64,000 nt of DNA from Terrisporobacter vanillatitrophus (GTDB lineage Bacteria > Bacillota > Clostridia > Peptostreptococcales > Peptostreptococcaceae), in contig NZ_CP154625.1 in NCBI RefSeq assembly GCF_051148895.1, forward strand, positions 930,001 through 994,000, read 5' to 3'. Positions within the stretch are counted from its first letter, which is position 1. Every line of letters starts with the position of its first letter. The position numbers were made by a program, and so were the translations under genes. Shown here in pieces: positions 44,697 through 53,364 of this stretch. The notes beneath the pieces are model-generated. The model was not told the origin of the DNA and did no database searches. It saw only the letters and a program-made list of their open reading frames with translations.

Positions 44697-46202
44697 TTAT
44701 AAAATTACACCATCTCTAAAAATAGAGATTTCCTTGTAGCCATATTCTTCATTTCTAGTTTGAACTTTTCCAGAAGCCACATCCAGTAGATATTGGAAGA
44801 AGTCTTCTGTAACTTCATCAAAAGTTTTTCCTTCAAGTAATTGTCCAGCATTGTAGTCAATCCAATGTTCTTTCTTGTTATATAAATTACTATTAGAAGA
44901 AATCTTAACTGTTGGAACTGGAGAACCAAAAGGATTTCCACGACCTGTTGTAAATAGCACCATTTGAGCACCACTTGCAACTAAGTTAGTACAAGAAACT
45001 TGGTCATTTCCAGGACCTATAAGTAAATTAAGTCCTTTATTTTCAACAGCTTCACCGTAATTTACCACACCTACCACAGGGGCTTGACCACCTTTTTGTG
45101 TGCAGCCTAGTGATTTTTCTTCTAAAGAAGATATACCACCTTTTTTGTTTCCTGGAGATGGATTTTCGTATATTGTTTGATTATATTTTGTAAAATAACC
45201 TTTGAAATCGTTTATTAAATTTACAGTATCATCAAATATTTCTTTTGTTACAGCTCTTTCCATTAAAATTGTTTCAGCTCCAAACATTTCAGGAACTTCT
45301 GTAAGGATAGTACTTCCACCATGATTAACTAAAGTGTCGTTTATGCAACCACATAAAGCATTGGCAGTTATTCCAGAGAATGCATCAGATCCACCACATT
45401 TGAATCCAAGTACTAAATGCTCAGCAGATACTTTTTCACGTTTCATAGAAGAAGTATAGTCAACTAATTCATCTAGAATTTCCATAGCCGCTTCATATTC
45501 ATCTTCCACATCTTGAGTAACTAAGAATTTAACTCTATTTTCGTCGTAGTCACCAAGTACAGGTTTAAATTCATCTAAGTTGTTGTTTTCACAACCAAGA
45601 CTAAGTACAAGAACAGCTCCTGCATTAGGGTTGTTTATTAAACCTTTTAAAATTTGTTGAGTTGTAGCATGATCATCGCCTAACTGACTGCAACCCATAT
45701 TGTGAGTATATGCAAATACACCGTCTATTTTATTGCCGTATTTTTCATTGGCTCTTTTTTCTAATATTTTGGCAGTAGTGTTAACACATCCAACAGTAGG
45801 AATTATCCAAACTTCGTTACGAATACCAACTTTACCGTTGGCTCTAACATATCCATCAAAGAAAGCTTCTTTTTTATTATTGTTGAATTTAGCTAAAACT
45901 TCTTCATTTTTATTGTATTTATAATCTAAAACTCCATCTAAGTTTGTTTTTAGATTATGAGTATGTATATGATTTCCTTTAGAAATATTGCATTTTGCAT
46001 GACCTATTGGATGACCATATTTTATTATATTGTTATTTTCATTTATATCACATAAAGCAACTTTGTGACCAAATGGAATGTCATCTAAAAGAGTGACAGT
46101 TACATTATTTATTGTGTAAGTTTCCTTGGCTTTTAAGTCAGCAAGAGCAACAGCCACATTATCATCTTGTGATATTATAATTAAGTTCTTATTTTCCTTC
46201 AT
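44697..46202 (-). CDS. uxaA: Altronate dehydratase
   Basis: 501 residues. It converts D-altronate to 2-keto-3-deoxy-D-gluconate (KDG). An N-terminal SAF-like domain (to about 100) is followed by the dehydratase body with VGCVNTTAKILEKRA, THNMGCSQLGDDH, LVLGFKCGGSDAFSG and GRGNPFGSPVPT. The ATG at 46202 is preceded by GGGGATAAT; the longer frame to 46238 overlaps uxaB and has no better site. It follows uxaB by 22 bases in one operon. Confidence 0.93.
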   Translation of the reverse strand: MKENKNLIIISQDDNVAVALADLKAKETYTINNVTVTLLDDIPFGHKVALCDINENNNIIKYGHPIGHAKCNISKGNHIHTHNLKTNLDGVLDYKYNKNEEVLAKFNNNKKEAFFDGYVRANGKVGIRNEVWIIPTVGCVNTTAKILEKRANEKYGNKIDGVFAYTHNMGCSQLGDDHATTQQILKGLINNPNAGAVLVLSLGCENNNLDEFKPVLGDYDENRVKFLVTQDVEDEYEAAMEILDELVDYTSSMKREKVSAEHLVLGFKCGGSDAFSGITANALCGCINDTLVNHGGSTILTEVPEMFGAETILMERAVTKEIFDDTVNLINDFKGYFTKYNQTIYENPSPGNKKGGISSLEEKSLGCTQKGGQAPVVGVVNYGEAVENKGLNLLIGPGNDQVSCTNLVASGAQMVLFTTGRGNPFGSPVPTVKISSNSNLYNKKEHWIDYNAGQLLEGKTFDEVTEDFFQYLLDVASGKVQTRNEEYGYKEISIFRDGVIL

Positions 46203-46224
46203 GATAATTATCCCCCGTTTATTT

Positions 46225-47691
46225 TTATAAAGAAGCAACTAAATCTTTCATATTAGTAGTTTCCATATCTGCTAAATGTTTAGCTACAGATTCTTCAAGT
46301 CCAGCAACTGTAGTTAAGTCTTTTCCGCTCCATAAAGCAGTGTTAGACAATACGTCATGAGCAACTTGTGCTACATTTTCTTTTGTCCAAGTATTTGCAA
46401 AGAATTCTATAACTTCAGCATCGTCCTTTATAACATAAGTAGTACCATCAAATCTAGTTCCCACATATTGTCCTTCAACTAATTTACCTTTGTAGAACTT
46501 GATAAATGCAGCTAAAGAGAATGTTAAATGTTTTGGAACTTCATTTTTTTCTTCTACATATTCAAGTAAAGATGGAAGGCATCTTGCGTTGAACTTAGAT
46601 GCAGAGTTTAATGATATATCTAATAATCTATGTTTGATGTATGGATTAGCAAATCTATCTATTACATCAGAAGCGAAAGATTCTAATTCGTCTTTAGGAA
46701 GATCTAAAGTAGGTATTATTTCACTAAACATTAATTTATTTAAGTAGTTTTTAAATACTTGGTCATTCATAAAATCAAGAACTATTTCATGTCCAGCTAA
46801 GTAAGCAGCTAAAACAGTAGAAGTATGAGCTCCGTTTAAGATTCTAACTTTTCTCTTTTTATAAGGAGTAACATCTTCAGTCCAAATAACATTAGCATCA
46901 GTTTTATGGATTGGAAGTATTTCAGACCATTCTTTCTTTCCTTCAATCACCCATAAATTGAATAGTTCACTAGTTACTATTATGTTGTCTTTGTATCCTA
47001 ATTTTTCTTCAAAATAATCTAATTGATCCTTTGGATATCCTGTAACTATTCTATCAACTAAAGTAGAAGTGAACTTATTAGCAGTTTCTATCCAGTTTAT
47101 AAATTTTTCCCCAAGTGCCCACTCATTAGCATATTGAAGTACTATTCTCTTAAGTTCTGCACCGTTGTTGTCTATTAATTCAACTGGTAAGAATAATAAA
47201 CCTTTGTCAGCAGCACCATTAAAGGCTTTGTATCTTTCAAAAAGAAGAGCAGTTACTTTTGCAGGGAAAGAAGATGGAGGAGCATCAGTTAATTTATCTC
47301 CTTCTTTGTAAGAAATTCCTGCTTCAGTAGTGTTAGATATAACTACTTCTAAATCAGCACTTCTAGCTATATCTAATAAAGCGTTGTAGTCTTCATATGG
47401 ATTTATACATCTAGATACAGATGTGATTTGTTCTATTTTTTCTACAGCCTCATTATTTTCAATTCCCCTCATAGCAAGAGTGTATAAACCTTCTTGGTCG
47501 TTTATAAGATTAGCTAAACCTGGAGCTATAGGCTGGCATAACACTATACTACCCTGATAAACGTTTTCTTCGTTGGCTTTATTTATCATCCAATCAGTGA
47601 AAGCTCTTAAAAAGTTACCTTCACCAAATTGAAGTATTTTTTCTGGATATTTATTATATCTTTTCTCTATTGTTTCATTTATTTTTTTCAT
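46225..47691 (-). CDS. uxaB: Tagaturonate reductase (altronate oxidoreductase)
   Basis: A 488-residue polyol/mannitol-dehydrogenase-family enzyme that reduces D-tagaturonate to D-altronate with NADH. It has LQFGEGNFLRAFTDWMI (Rossmann start), SNTTEAGI, and KVRILNGAHTSTVLAAYLAG (catalytic region). Two ATGs are possible. The one at 47700 is only 2 bases from GGGAGG, whereas 47691 has normal spacing and is chosen. A strong operator-like palindrome lies about 55 bases upstream. Confidence 0.92.
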   Translation of the reverse strand: MKKINETIEKRYNKYPEKILQFGEGNFLRAFTDWMINKANEENVYQGSIVLCQPIAPGLANLINDQEGLYTLAMRGIENNEAVEKIEQITSVSRCINPYEDYNALLDIARSADLEVVISNTTEAGISYKEGDKLTDAPPSSFPAKVTALLFERYKAFNGAADKGLLFLPVELIDNNGAELKRIVLQYANEWALGEKFINWIETANKFTSTLVDRIVTGYPKDQLDYFEEKLGYKDNIIVTSELFNLWVIEGKKEWSEILPIHKTDANVIWTEDVTPYKKRKVRILNGAHTSTVLAAYLAGHEIVLDFMNDQVFKNYLNKLMFSEIIPTLDLPKDELESFASDVIDRFANPYIKHRLLDISLNSASKFNARCLPSLLEYVEEKNEVPKHLTFSLAAFIKFYKGKLVEGQYVGTRFDGTTYVIKDDAEVIEFFANTWTKENVAQVAHDVLSNTALWSGKDLTTVAGLEESVAKHLADMETTNMKDLVASL

Positions 47692-47743
47692 GTCAAACAT
47701 TACCTCCCAAACTTAATTATCTTTATAATAACAGATGTATTTC

Positions 47744-47759
47744 TTGTTGTATACAACAA
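47744..47759. promoter_or_regulatory. GntR-type operator palindrome upstream of uxaB
   Basis: TTGTTGTATACAACAA is a perfect 16-bp palindrome with a TGTATACA centre. The same centre occurs in the dehydrogenase promoter (48652). It resembles the GGTATACC-centred boxes of hexuronate regulators of the FadR/GntR family. It is probably bound by the adjacent GntR protein. Confidence 0.65.
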
Positions 47760-47821
47760 AATATAAAAAAATAAAAAACTTTAAATTTTTATAAAAAAAT
47801 AAATCTTATTGAAAAATAAAA

Positions 47822-47855
47822 AATGTTAATCTATGAATATTCATAGATTAACATT
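47822..47855 (-). terminator. Terminator of the gntR gene
   Basis: A perfect 34-base palindrome (arms AATGTTAATCTATGAAT and its complement) directly after the gntR stop. On the minus strand it is followed by TTTTTTATTTTT. Confidence 0.9.
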
Positions 47856-48515
47856 CTAAAGTGAAGAATTACTGTTTAAAAATGCTTGAAAAGAAGAACT
47901 CTTCGCATTATTTAAATGAATCTTCATGGCTTCTTCTGCAGCAGTTACATTACCGCTAGCTAGAAAAGCTAGTATTTCCATGTGTTCATCTATAGTAGAA
48001 TAAAGACGTTTATTATCATGTAATCCACTAAGTACTCTTAGACGACAGTTTTGATTATGAACTCTGCTATAAGTATCAATTAAATAATAGTTATTGCATT
48101 GATTTAAAATAATTCTATGAAACTCATCATCTAGTATGAAAAGTTCTTCCTGATTATTATTTTTAATACATTCTTTAGCCTTTTTAATATTTTCATATAA
48201 TGAATCTATAGTATCACTATTAAGATTAGAACAATGATTGCTTATAGAATAAGTTTCTAAAAGTGTTCTAGTTTCAAAGGTTAAGTTGATTTCACCAATA
48301 GAAAGTGGAGCAACAAAGAAACCTTTTTTAGGTAGTATTTTAATTAAATGTTCTTGTTCTAATCTACTTAATGCATCTCTTATTGGAGTTCTACTAACTT
48401 TAAATTCTTCGCATAGCAAATCTTCATTCAAGAAAGAATTAGGCATATATTCACATTTTAAGATCTTCTCTTTAATGGAATTGTAAGCTATTTGTTTAAG
48501 ACTTAGTTTTGCCAT
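47856..48515 (-). CDS. GntR/FadR-family repressor of the hexuronate locus
   Basis: 219 residues: an N-terminal winged helix-turn-helix (about 1-70, LCEEFKVSRTPIRDALSRLE) and a C-terminal FCD ligand/metal domain (about 75-210, DDEFHRII and later His residues). It is divergent from the dehydrogenase-TRAP operon and upstream of uxaB-uxaA. Two TGTATACA-centred palindromes flank it in the promoters of both units. The inducer is probably a hexuronate or aldonate intermediate of this pathway. Confidence 0.88.
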   Translation of the reverse strand: MAKLSLKQIAYNSIKEKILKCEYMPNSFLNEDLLCEEFKVSRTPIRDALSRLEQEHLIKILPKKGFFVAPLSIGEINLTFETRTLLETYSISNHCSNLNSDTIDSLYENIKKAKECIKNNNQEELFILDDEFHRIILNQCNNYYLIDTYSRVHNQNCRLRVLSGLHDNKRLYSTIDEHMEILAFLASGNVTAAEEAMKIHLNNAKSSSFQAFLNSNSSL

Positions 48516-48624
48516 TGGGCCTCCCTATACAATATTAATTTGTTAATTTATAGATAAGAATATCACCTATGATAATAATAGTCAAATTAAAATAGTCAAA
48601 TTAAAAAAATAAAAATAAAAAGTG

Positions 48625-48663
48625 TTGACATCGTTTTCAGGACCATGCTAAGATGTATACATC
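48625..48663 (+). promoter_or_regulatory. Promoter with overlapping cre and GntR operator
   Basis: TTGACA (48625-48630), an 18-base spacer and TAAGAT (48649-48654). TGACATCGTTTTCA (48626-48639) matches the cre consensus TGNAANCGNWNNCW at all but one fixed position. GATGTATACATC (48652-48663), a perfect palindrome, overlaps the -10 box. Both elements are placed to repress: CcpA from the -35 side, GntR from the -10 side. Confidence 0.7.
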
Positions 48664-48707
48664 ATTAAATACAATGTTGAATACAAATAAAGGGGGAATG
48701 ATTGAGA

Positions 48708-49727
48708 ATGAAAAGTATATTAATCAATAAGCCAGGTCAAGTAGAAATAAAAGAAGTTGAAATGCCAAAAGTAAAAGAAAATGAAGTTCTTTTAAAATTA
48801 CTTTATGGAGGAATATGTGGAAGTGATTTAGGAACTTACAAAGGAACTTTTGCTTATGCTTCTTATCCAAGAATACCAGGTCATGAATTTTCAGCAGAAA
48901 TAGTTGAAATAGGCAAAAATGATAAAGGCTTAGAAAAAGGAATGATTGTTACTTGTAATCCATATTTTAACTGTACTACTTGCTATCCATGTGAAAAAAA
49001 TTTAGTGAACTGTTGTACTACTAATGAAACATTGGGATGCCAAAGAGATGGTGCATTCTGTGAATATATAACAATGCCAATTGAAAGAGTATATGACGGG
49101 AAAGGGCTTTCTGCCAAGACATTAGCATTAATAGAACCATTCTGTATAAGTTATCACGGAGTATCTAGAGCTAAGGTTAAAGAAGGAGATATAGTATTAG
49201 TAATGGGAGCTGGTACAATAGGTGTTCTTGCAGCAGTAGCGGCAAAAGCATTGGGAGCAAAAGTTTACATAAGTGATGTTGCTAAACAAAAACTAGAATA
49301 TGCATACAAAGAATTTCAATTAGATGGTATGATATTAAATGAAAGTGCTGAAAGTTTTGAAAAACAAGTTAATGAGATTACAAATGGAAACGGATTCGAT
49401 GTTACTATAGAAGCAGTTGGACTTCCATCAACATTCCAAAATTGTATAGATGCTGCAGCATTTGGGGCAAGAGTAGTATTAATAGGAGTAGGAAAGCAAA
49501 ATTTAGATTTTAATTTTACACTTATACAAAAGAAAGAATTAAATGTGTTTGGATCAAGAAATGCTCTTAAAAAAGACTTCTTAGAATTAATAGATATAGT
49601 TAAAGAAGGAAAAGTTGATTTAGACAAAATTGTTACTAATACATATAAGTTTGAAGAAGCAGGAAAAGCATTTGAAGATTTCGTAAACAATGGAGCTTCT
49701 ATGTTAAAGGTGCTAATAGAATTCTAG
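48708..49727 (+). CDS. Zinc-dependent dehydrogenase, possibly L-galactonate 5-dehydrogenase
   Basis: A 339-residue MDR-family alcohol dehydrogenase with GGICGSDLG and GHEFSAEIVEIG (catalytic zinc), a CxxCxxC-type structural zinc cluster around residues 85-105, and the Rossmann motif VMGAGTIG. ATG 48708 fits the AGGGGG site; TTG 48702 is an alternative. It heads an operon with a TRAP transporter and the lower KDG pathway, while uxaB/uxaA are divergent and uronate isomerase is absent. Oxidation of L-galactonate to tagaturonate (LgoD-like) would complete a pathway. This is an inference from context; other sugar acids or polyols are possible. Confidence 0.75.
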   Translation: MKSILINKPGQVEIKEVEMPKVKENEVLLKLLYGGICGSDLGTYKGTFAYASYPRIPGHEFSAEIVEIGKNDKGLEKGMIVTCNPYFNCTTCYPCEKNLVNCCTTNETLGCQRDGAFCEYITMPIERVYDGKGLSAKTLALIEPFCISYHGVSRAKVKEGDIVLVMGAGTIGVLAAVAAKALGAKVYISDVAKQKLEYAYKEFQLDGMILNESAESFEKQVNEITNGNGFDVTIEAVGLPSTFQNCIDAAAFGARVVLIGVGKQNLDFNFTLIQKKELNVFGSRNALKKDFLELIDIVKEGKVDLDKIVTNTYKFEEAGKAFEDFVNNGASMLKVLIEF

Positions 49728-49754
49728 ACTTTATAAAATAGGGGGAAAATACTG

Positions 49755-50786
49755 ATGAAAATTAAAAAATTATTAGCAGTTATTTTATCAGCAACACTAA
49801 CAATGACAAGTTTAGCAGGTTGTTCAACTTATGAACGCCCTGCTCCATCGCCAGAAAATCCTATGACAGTACAAATAGGTTTTGAAAACTCTATAAGTGA
49901 GCCAATAGGACAAGCCTTAGAAAAATGGCAAGAGTTAGTAGAAGAAAAAGGTGATGGTAGTTTAAAAATAGAGCTATTCCCAGATAGCCAGTTAGGGTCA
50001 AAGAGTGAGCTAATAGATACAATGCTTATTGGGGAACCAGTAATAACATTGGCAGATGGAGCCTTTTATGCTGACTACGGAGTAAAAGACATGGGAATAT
50101 TATTTGGACCTTTCTTATTTGACGATTGGGAGCAATGTTGGACTTTAATTGAAAGTGATTGGTACAAAGAACAAAGTAGTTTATTAGAAGAAAAAGGTTT
50201 AAAAATACTTGCTTCTAACTGGATGTACGGAGATAGACATACTTTAACTACAAAAAAAGTTGAAACACCAGATGACTTAAAAGGATTAAAGATTCGTGTT
50301 CCAGGTAATGAAATACAATCAATTGGTTTTGATACTTTAGGTGCAACATCTACAGGTATGGACTTAGGTGAAGTTTATCAATCATTACAAACAAAAGCTA
50401 TAGATGGAGCAGAAAACCCAATAGCTACTTTATATGGAAGAAAATTACATGAAGTTGCAAAATATTTATTATTAGATGGTCATGTTAAAAACTTTACTAC
50501 ATGGGTATGTAGTGCAGATTTCTTCAATAGTTTAACTAAAGAACAACAAGACTTATTAGTTTCTACAGGAGAAGAAGCAGGACTTTACAACAATGGTTTA
50601 CAAGCAGATGCAGAAGCTGAATATCTTCAACAAATGAAAGATGAAGGTGTAACTGTAACTGACTTAACTGAAGAAACACAAGCTGAATTTAAAAAAGCTG
50701 CAGAGCCTTTCTATAAATTAGAAGAGAAATTTGGATGGTCAAAAGGTCTATATGATACAGTTAGAAAAGCTATGGGAGTAGAATAA
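49755..50786 (+). CDS. TRAP transporter substrate-binding lipoprotein (DctP type)
   Basis: 343 residues with a lipoprotein signal peptide ending LAGC (Cys about 23). The body is a DctP-type binding protein with PDSQLGSKSELIDTMLIGE and LKGLKIRVPGNEIQ, including the arginine that binds the substrate carboxylate, and GAENP. It captures a sugar acid outside the cell for the DctQ/DctM subunits encoded next. GGGGGAAAA precedes the ATG. Confidence 0.9.
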   Translation: MKIKKLLAVILSATLTMTSLAGCSTYERPAPSPENPMTVQIGFENSISEPIGQALEKWQELVEEKGDGSLKIELFPDSQLGSKSELIDTMLIGEPVITLADGAFYADYGVKDMGILFGPFLFDDWEQCWTLIESDWYKEQSSLLEEKGLKILASNWMYGDRHTLTTKKVETPDDLKGLKIRVPGNEIQSIGFDTLGATSTGMDLGEVYQSLQTKAIDGAENPIATLYGRKLHEVAKYLLLDGHVKNFTTWVCSADFFNSLTKEQQDLLVSTGEEAGLYNNGLQADAEAEYLQQMKDEGVTVTDLTEETQAEFKKAAEPFYKLEEKFGWSKGLYDTVRKAMGVE

Positions 50787-50811
50787 TCTATAAAATTAAG
50801 AGGTGAATAAA

Positions 50812-51318
50812 GTGAAAAAGGATAATACATTTCTAAAAATAGTTAAAAACTTAGATATTTTTGTAGCCATAGTAGCTTTAATTGTACTTGTTGGCCTTAC
50901 ATCTTCTGGAGTTGTAATGAGATACATCATAGGAAAACCATTTACTTGGTTAGAAGAAGTGCAATTATTCTGTATGGTATGGATAGTATTTGGTGCAGGG
51001 GGAGCTGCATTTAGAACAGGAAACCATGTTGCTATAGAAATGGTTGTGGAAATGTTCCCCAAACCTGTGCAAAAGATAATAGGAATAATAGTTGATTTAA
51101 TTGTTTTATTTATAATATCTTATTTATTTGTTCAAAGTATAAGATTTGTGGGAGTATTCGTAAGTAGTGAAAGAGCTACAAGTATACTGAAAATACCTTA
51201 CACATTAATATACGGTATAGCACCAGTATCATACTTATTAATGATAGTAAGTTACTTTACTTCTAAATATATAAATAAGAACGAAGAAGAAATTAATGAA
51301 GAAGGGGTGGCTATTTAA
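50812..51318 (+). CDS. TRAP transporter small membrane subunit (DctQ type)
   Basis: 168 residues with four hydrophobic helices and the family segment FTWLEEVQLFCMVWIVFGAGG. The open frame reaches GTG 50803, but that codon lies in the AAGAGGTG ribosome-binding site. GTG 50812, 9 bases downstream, is the likely start. It overlaps the DctM start by one base (TAATG). Confidence 0.87.
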   Translation: MKKDNTFLKIVKNLDIFVAIVALIVLVGLTSSGVVMRYIIGKPFTWLEEVQLFCMVWIVFGAGGAAFRTGNHVAIEMVVEMFPKPVQKIIGIIVDLIVLFIISYLFVQSIRFVGVFVSSERATSILKIPYTLIYGIAPVSYLLMIVSYFTSKYINKNEEEINEEGVAI

Positions 51319-52604
51319 TGAGTTCAGGAATTATTTTAGCATCAATAGTAATGTTAGTATTATTATTCATGAAAGTACCTGTATACATATCTGTATTAGG
51401 TGGATCTGCAATGTATTTCTTACTTGATCCATATGCAAATCCAATAGTATATGCACAACAAGCAATAACAGGAGTGGAAAGTTTATCATTATTAGCTATA
51501 CCATTCTTCATATGCGCTGGTATATTTATGAACTACACTGGTGTAACTAAAAGAATTATGGATTTCTGTGAAGTAATAACAGGTAGAATGTCTGGTGGTC
51601 TTGCTCAAGTAAACGTATTATTATCTACTTTAATGGGTGGACTTTCAGGATCAAATATAGCAGATGCAGCTATGCAATCAAAAATGATAGTGCCAGAAAT
51701 GGAGAGAAAAGGTTTCTCAAAATCATTCTCTACAGTAGTAACAGCTTGTTCATCTATGATTACACCATTAATACCTCCAGGAATAGCAATGATACTTTAT
51801 GGATGTATAGCTAACGTTTCCATAGGTCAATTATTCATGTCAGGTTTAGGAATAGGAGCACTTCTTTGTATAACTATGATGTTATTAGTTTCAATAATAT
51901 CTAAAAAAAGAGGATATGTGCCAATAAGAACAGAAAAAATAACAGGACAAGAGTTTATAAGAGTTTTAAAGCCAGCTATATTGCCTTTATGTTTACCAAT
52001 ATTAATAATAGGTGGTATACGTGTGGGAGCATTTACTGCAACAGAAGCAGGATCAATAGCAATAATATATGCTTTAGTTTTAGGATTAATTTATAGAGAA
52101 TTAAAAGTAAAAGATATAGCAGTTGGATTAAAAGAGACTGTTACAACTACAGCATCAATCATGTTAATAGTTGGAGCTGCCAGTGTATTTTCATGGATAT
52201 TAACAAAAGAAAGAATACCTCAACAATTAACTGAATGGATGGTTACAATGATAGATAACAAATATATCTTCTTAATATTAGTTAACTTATTCTTATTAAT
52301 AGTAGGTATGTTTATAGAAGGAAATGCATCTATGATAATTCTGGTTCCATTACTTGCGCCAGTAGCTGCAGCATATGGAATTAACGAAATACAATTTGCT
52401 ATGATTTATATCTTTAACAATGCTATAGGTGCAATATCACCACCAATGGGGACTCTGATGTTCGTCACATGTGGTATTACCAAGTGTAAAACAAAGGCAT
52501 TTATTAAAGAGGCACTACCATTCTATGGTTTATTATTAGCGAACTTACTTATAATAACATATATACCAGCATTCTCTACATTCATTGTAAATCTATTCTA
52601 TTAA
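51318..52604 (+). CDS. TRAP transporter large permease (DctM type)
   Basis: 428 residues with about 12 hydrophobic helices and DctM signatures such as IPFFICAGIFMN, GGLSGSNIADAAMQSKM, ACSSMITPLIPPG and NAIGAISPPMGT. It forms the sodium-driven channel with the DctQ subunit. Start and stop of the two membrane genes overlap (TAATG), which is normal for stoichiometric subunits. Confidence 0.91.
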   Translation: MSSGIILASIVMLVLLFMKVPVYISVLGGSAMYFLLDPYANPIVYAQQAITGVESLSLLAIPFFICAGIFMNYTGVTKRIMDFCEVITGRMSGGLAQVNVLLSTLMGGLSGSNIADAAMQSKMIVPEMERKGFSKSFSTVVTACSSMITPLIPPGIAMILYGCIANVSIGQLFMSGLGIGALLCITMMLLVSIISKKRGYVPIRTEKITGQEFIRVLKPAILPLCLPILIIGGIRVGAFTATEAGSIAIIYALVLGLIYRELKVKDIAVGLKETVTTTASIMLIVGAASVFSWILTKERIPQQLTEWMVTMIDNKYIFLILVNLFLLIVGMFIEGNASMIILVPLLAPVAAAYGINEIQFAMIYIFNNAIGAISPPMGTLMFVTCGITKCKTKAFIKEALPFYGLLLANLLIITYIPAFSTFIVNLFY

Positions 52605-52631
52605 GAGAAAGCTAAATAACTTAAAAAGAAG

Positions 52632-52676
52632 CTCATTTCAATTAAGTATAAGGCGGAAAATCTTAATTGAAATGAG
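52632..52676 (+). promoter_or_regulatory. 15-bp hairpin between dctM-type and aldolase genes
   Basis: CTCATTTCAATTAAG (52632-52646) and its exact complement (52662-52676) flank a 15-nt loop. Only a weak T-rich tail follows. It probably reduces transcription into, or processes mRNA before, the aldolase gene 40 bases downstream. Confidence 0.55.
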
Positions 52677-52715
52677 TTATTTCTGTATAAAAACTAAATT
52701 TTGGGGGGAAAGAAA

Positions 52716-53363
52716 ATGATTAAAATAAATACATTAAAAGCATTAGCAGACTGTGGTGTAGTGGCAGTAGTTAGAGGAAATTCAAAAGAAGTTGGAGTGG
52801 AGATTTCAAAATCTTGCATAAAAGGTGGAGTAAAAGCCATAGAAGTAACTTACACTAACAAATTTGCCAACGATATAATAAAAACTTTAAGTGAAGAATT
52901 TGAAGGACAAGATGATGTAATAATAGGAGCAGGAACGGTACTTGATCCAGAAACTGCAAGAGTTGCCATGCTTGCTGGTGCAAAATATATAGTATCACCA
53001 GGATTTTCTGCAGAAACAGCAAAAATATGTAATAGATATAAAGTTCCATATATTCCAGGTGTAATGACAATAAATGAAGTAATAGCAGCTCATGAAGTAG
53101 GGGTGGATATTGTAAAATTATTCCCAGGAAGTGCTTTTGGACAAGGATACATAAAGGCTATCAAAGGACCATTACCTTACGCAAACATAATGGTTACAGG
53201 TGGAGTTAATTTAGACAATTTAGATTCATGGATAAAAGCTGGAGTTGATTCAGTGGGAATTGGTGGAGAACTAAACAAGCTTGGTGAAGAAGGAAGATTT
53301 GAAGAAATAACATCAATTTGTGAAAGTTATATTGCTAAATTAAATGAAGTTAGGGGTAAGTAA
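52716..53363 (+). CDS. kdgA: 2-keto-3-deoxy-6-phosphogluconate aldolase
   Basis: A 215-residue class I aldolase that cleaves KDPG to pyruvate and glyceraldehyde-3-phosphate. It has GVVAVVRG, the catalytic Glu in AIEVTYTN, GAGTVLDPE, the Schiff-base lysine in VKLFPGSAFG, and VTGGVN. TTG 52701 lies before the GGGGGG site, so the ATG at 52716 is the start. The kinase gene follows 1 base after the stop. Confidence 0.93.
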   Translation: MIKINTLKALADCGVVAVVRGNSKEVGVEISKSCIKGGVKAIEVTYTNKFANDIIKTLSEEFEGQDDVIIGAGTVLDPETARVAMLAGAKYIVSPGFSAETAKICNRYKVPYIPGVMTINEVIAAHEVGVDIVKLFPGSAFGQGYIKAIKGPLPYANIMVTGGVNLDNLDSWIKAGVDSVGIGGELNKLGEEGRFEEITSICESYIAKLNEVRGK

Positions 53364-53364
53364 T

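Noticed and set aside
47822..47855. 34-base perfect palindrome as an operator
   Set aside because: It directly follows the gntR stop and is followed on that strand by a long T run, so a terminator explains it.
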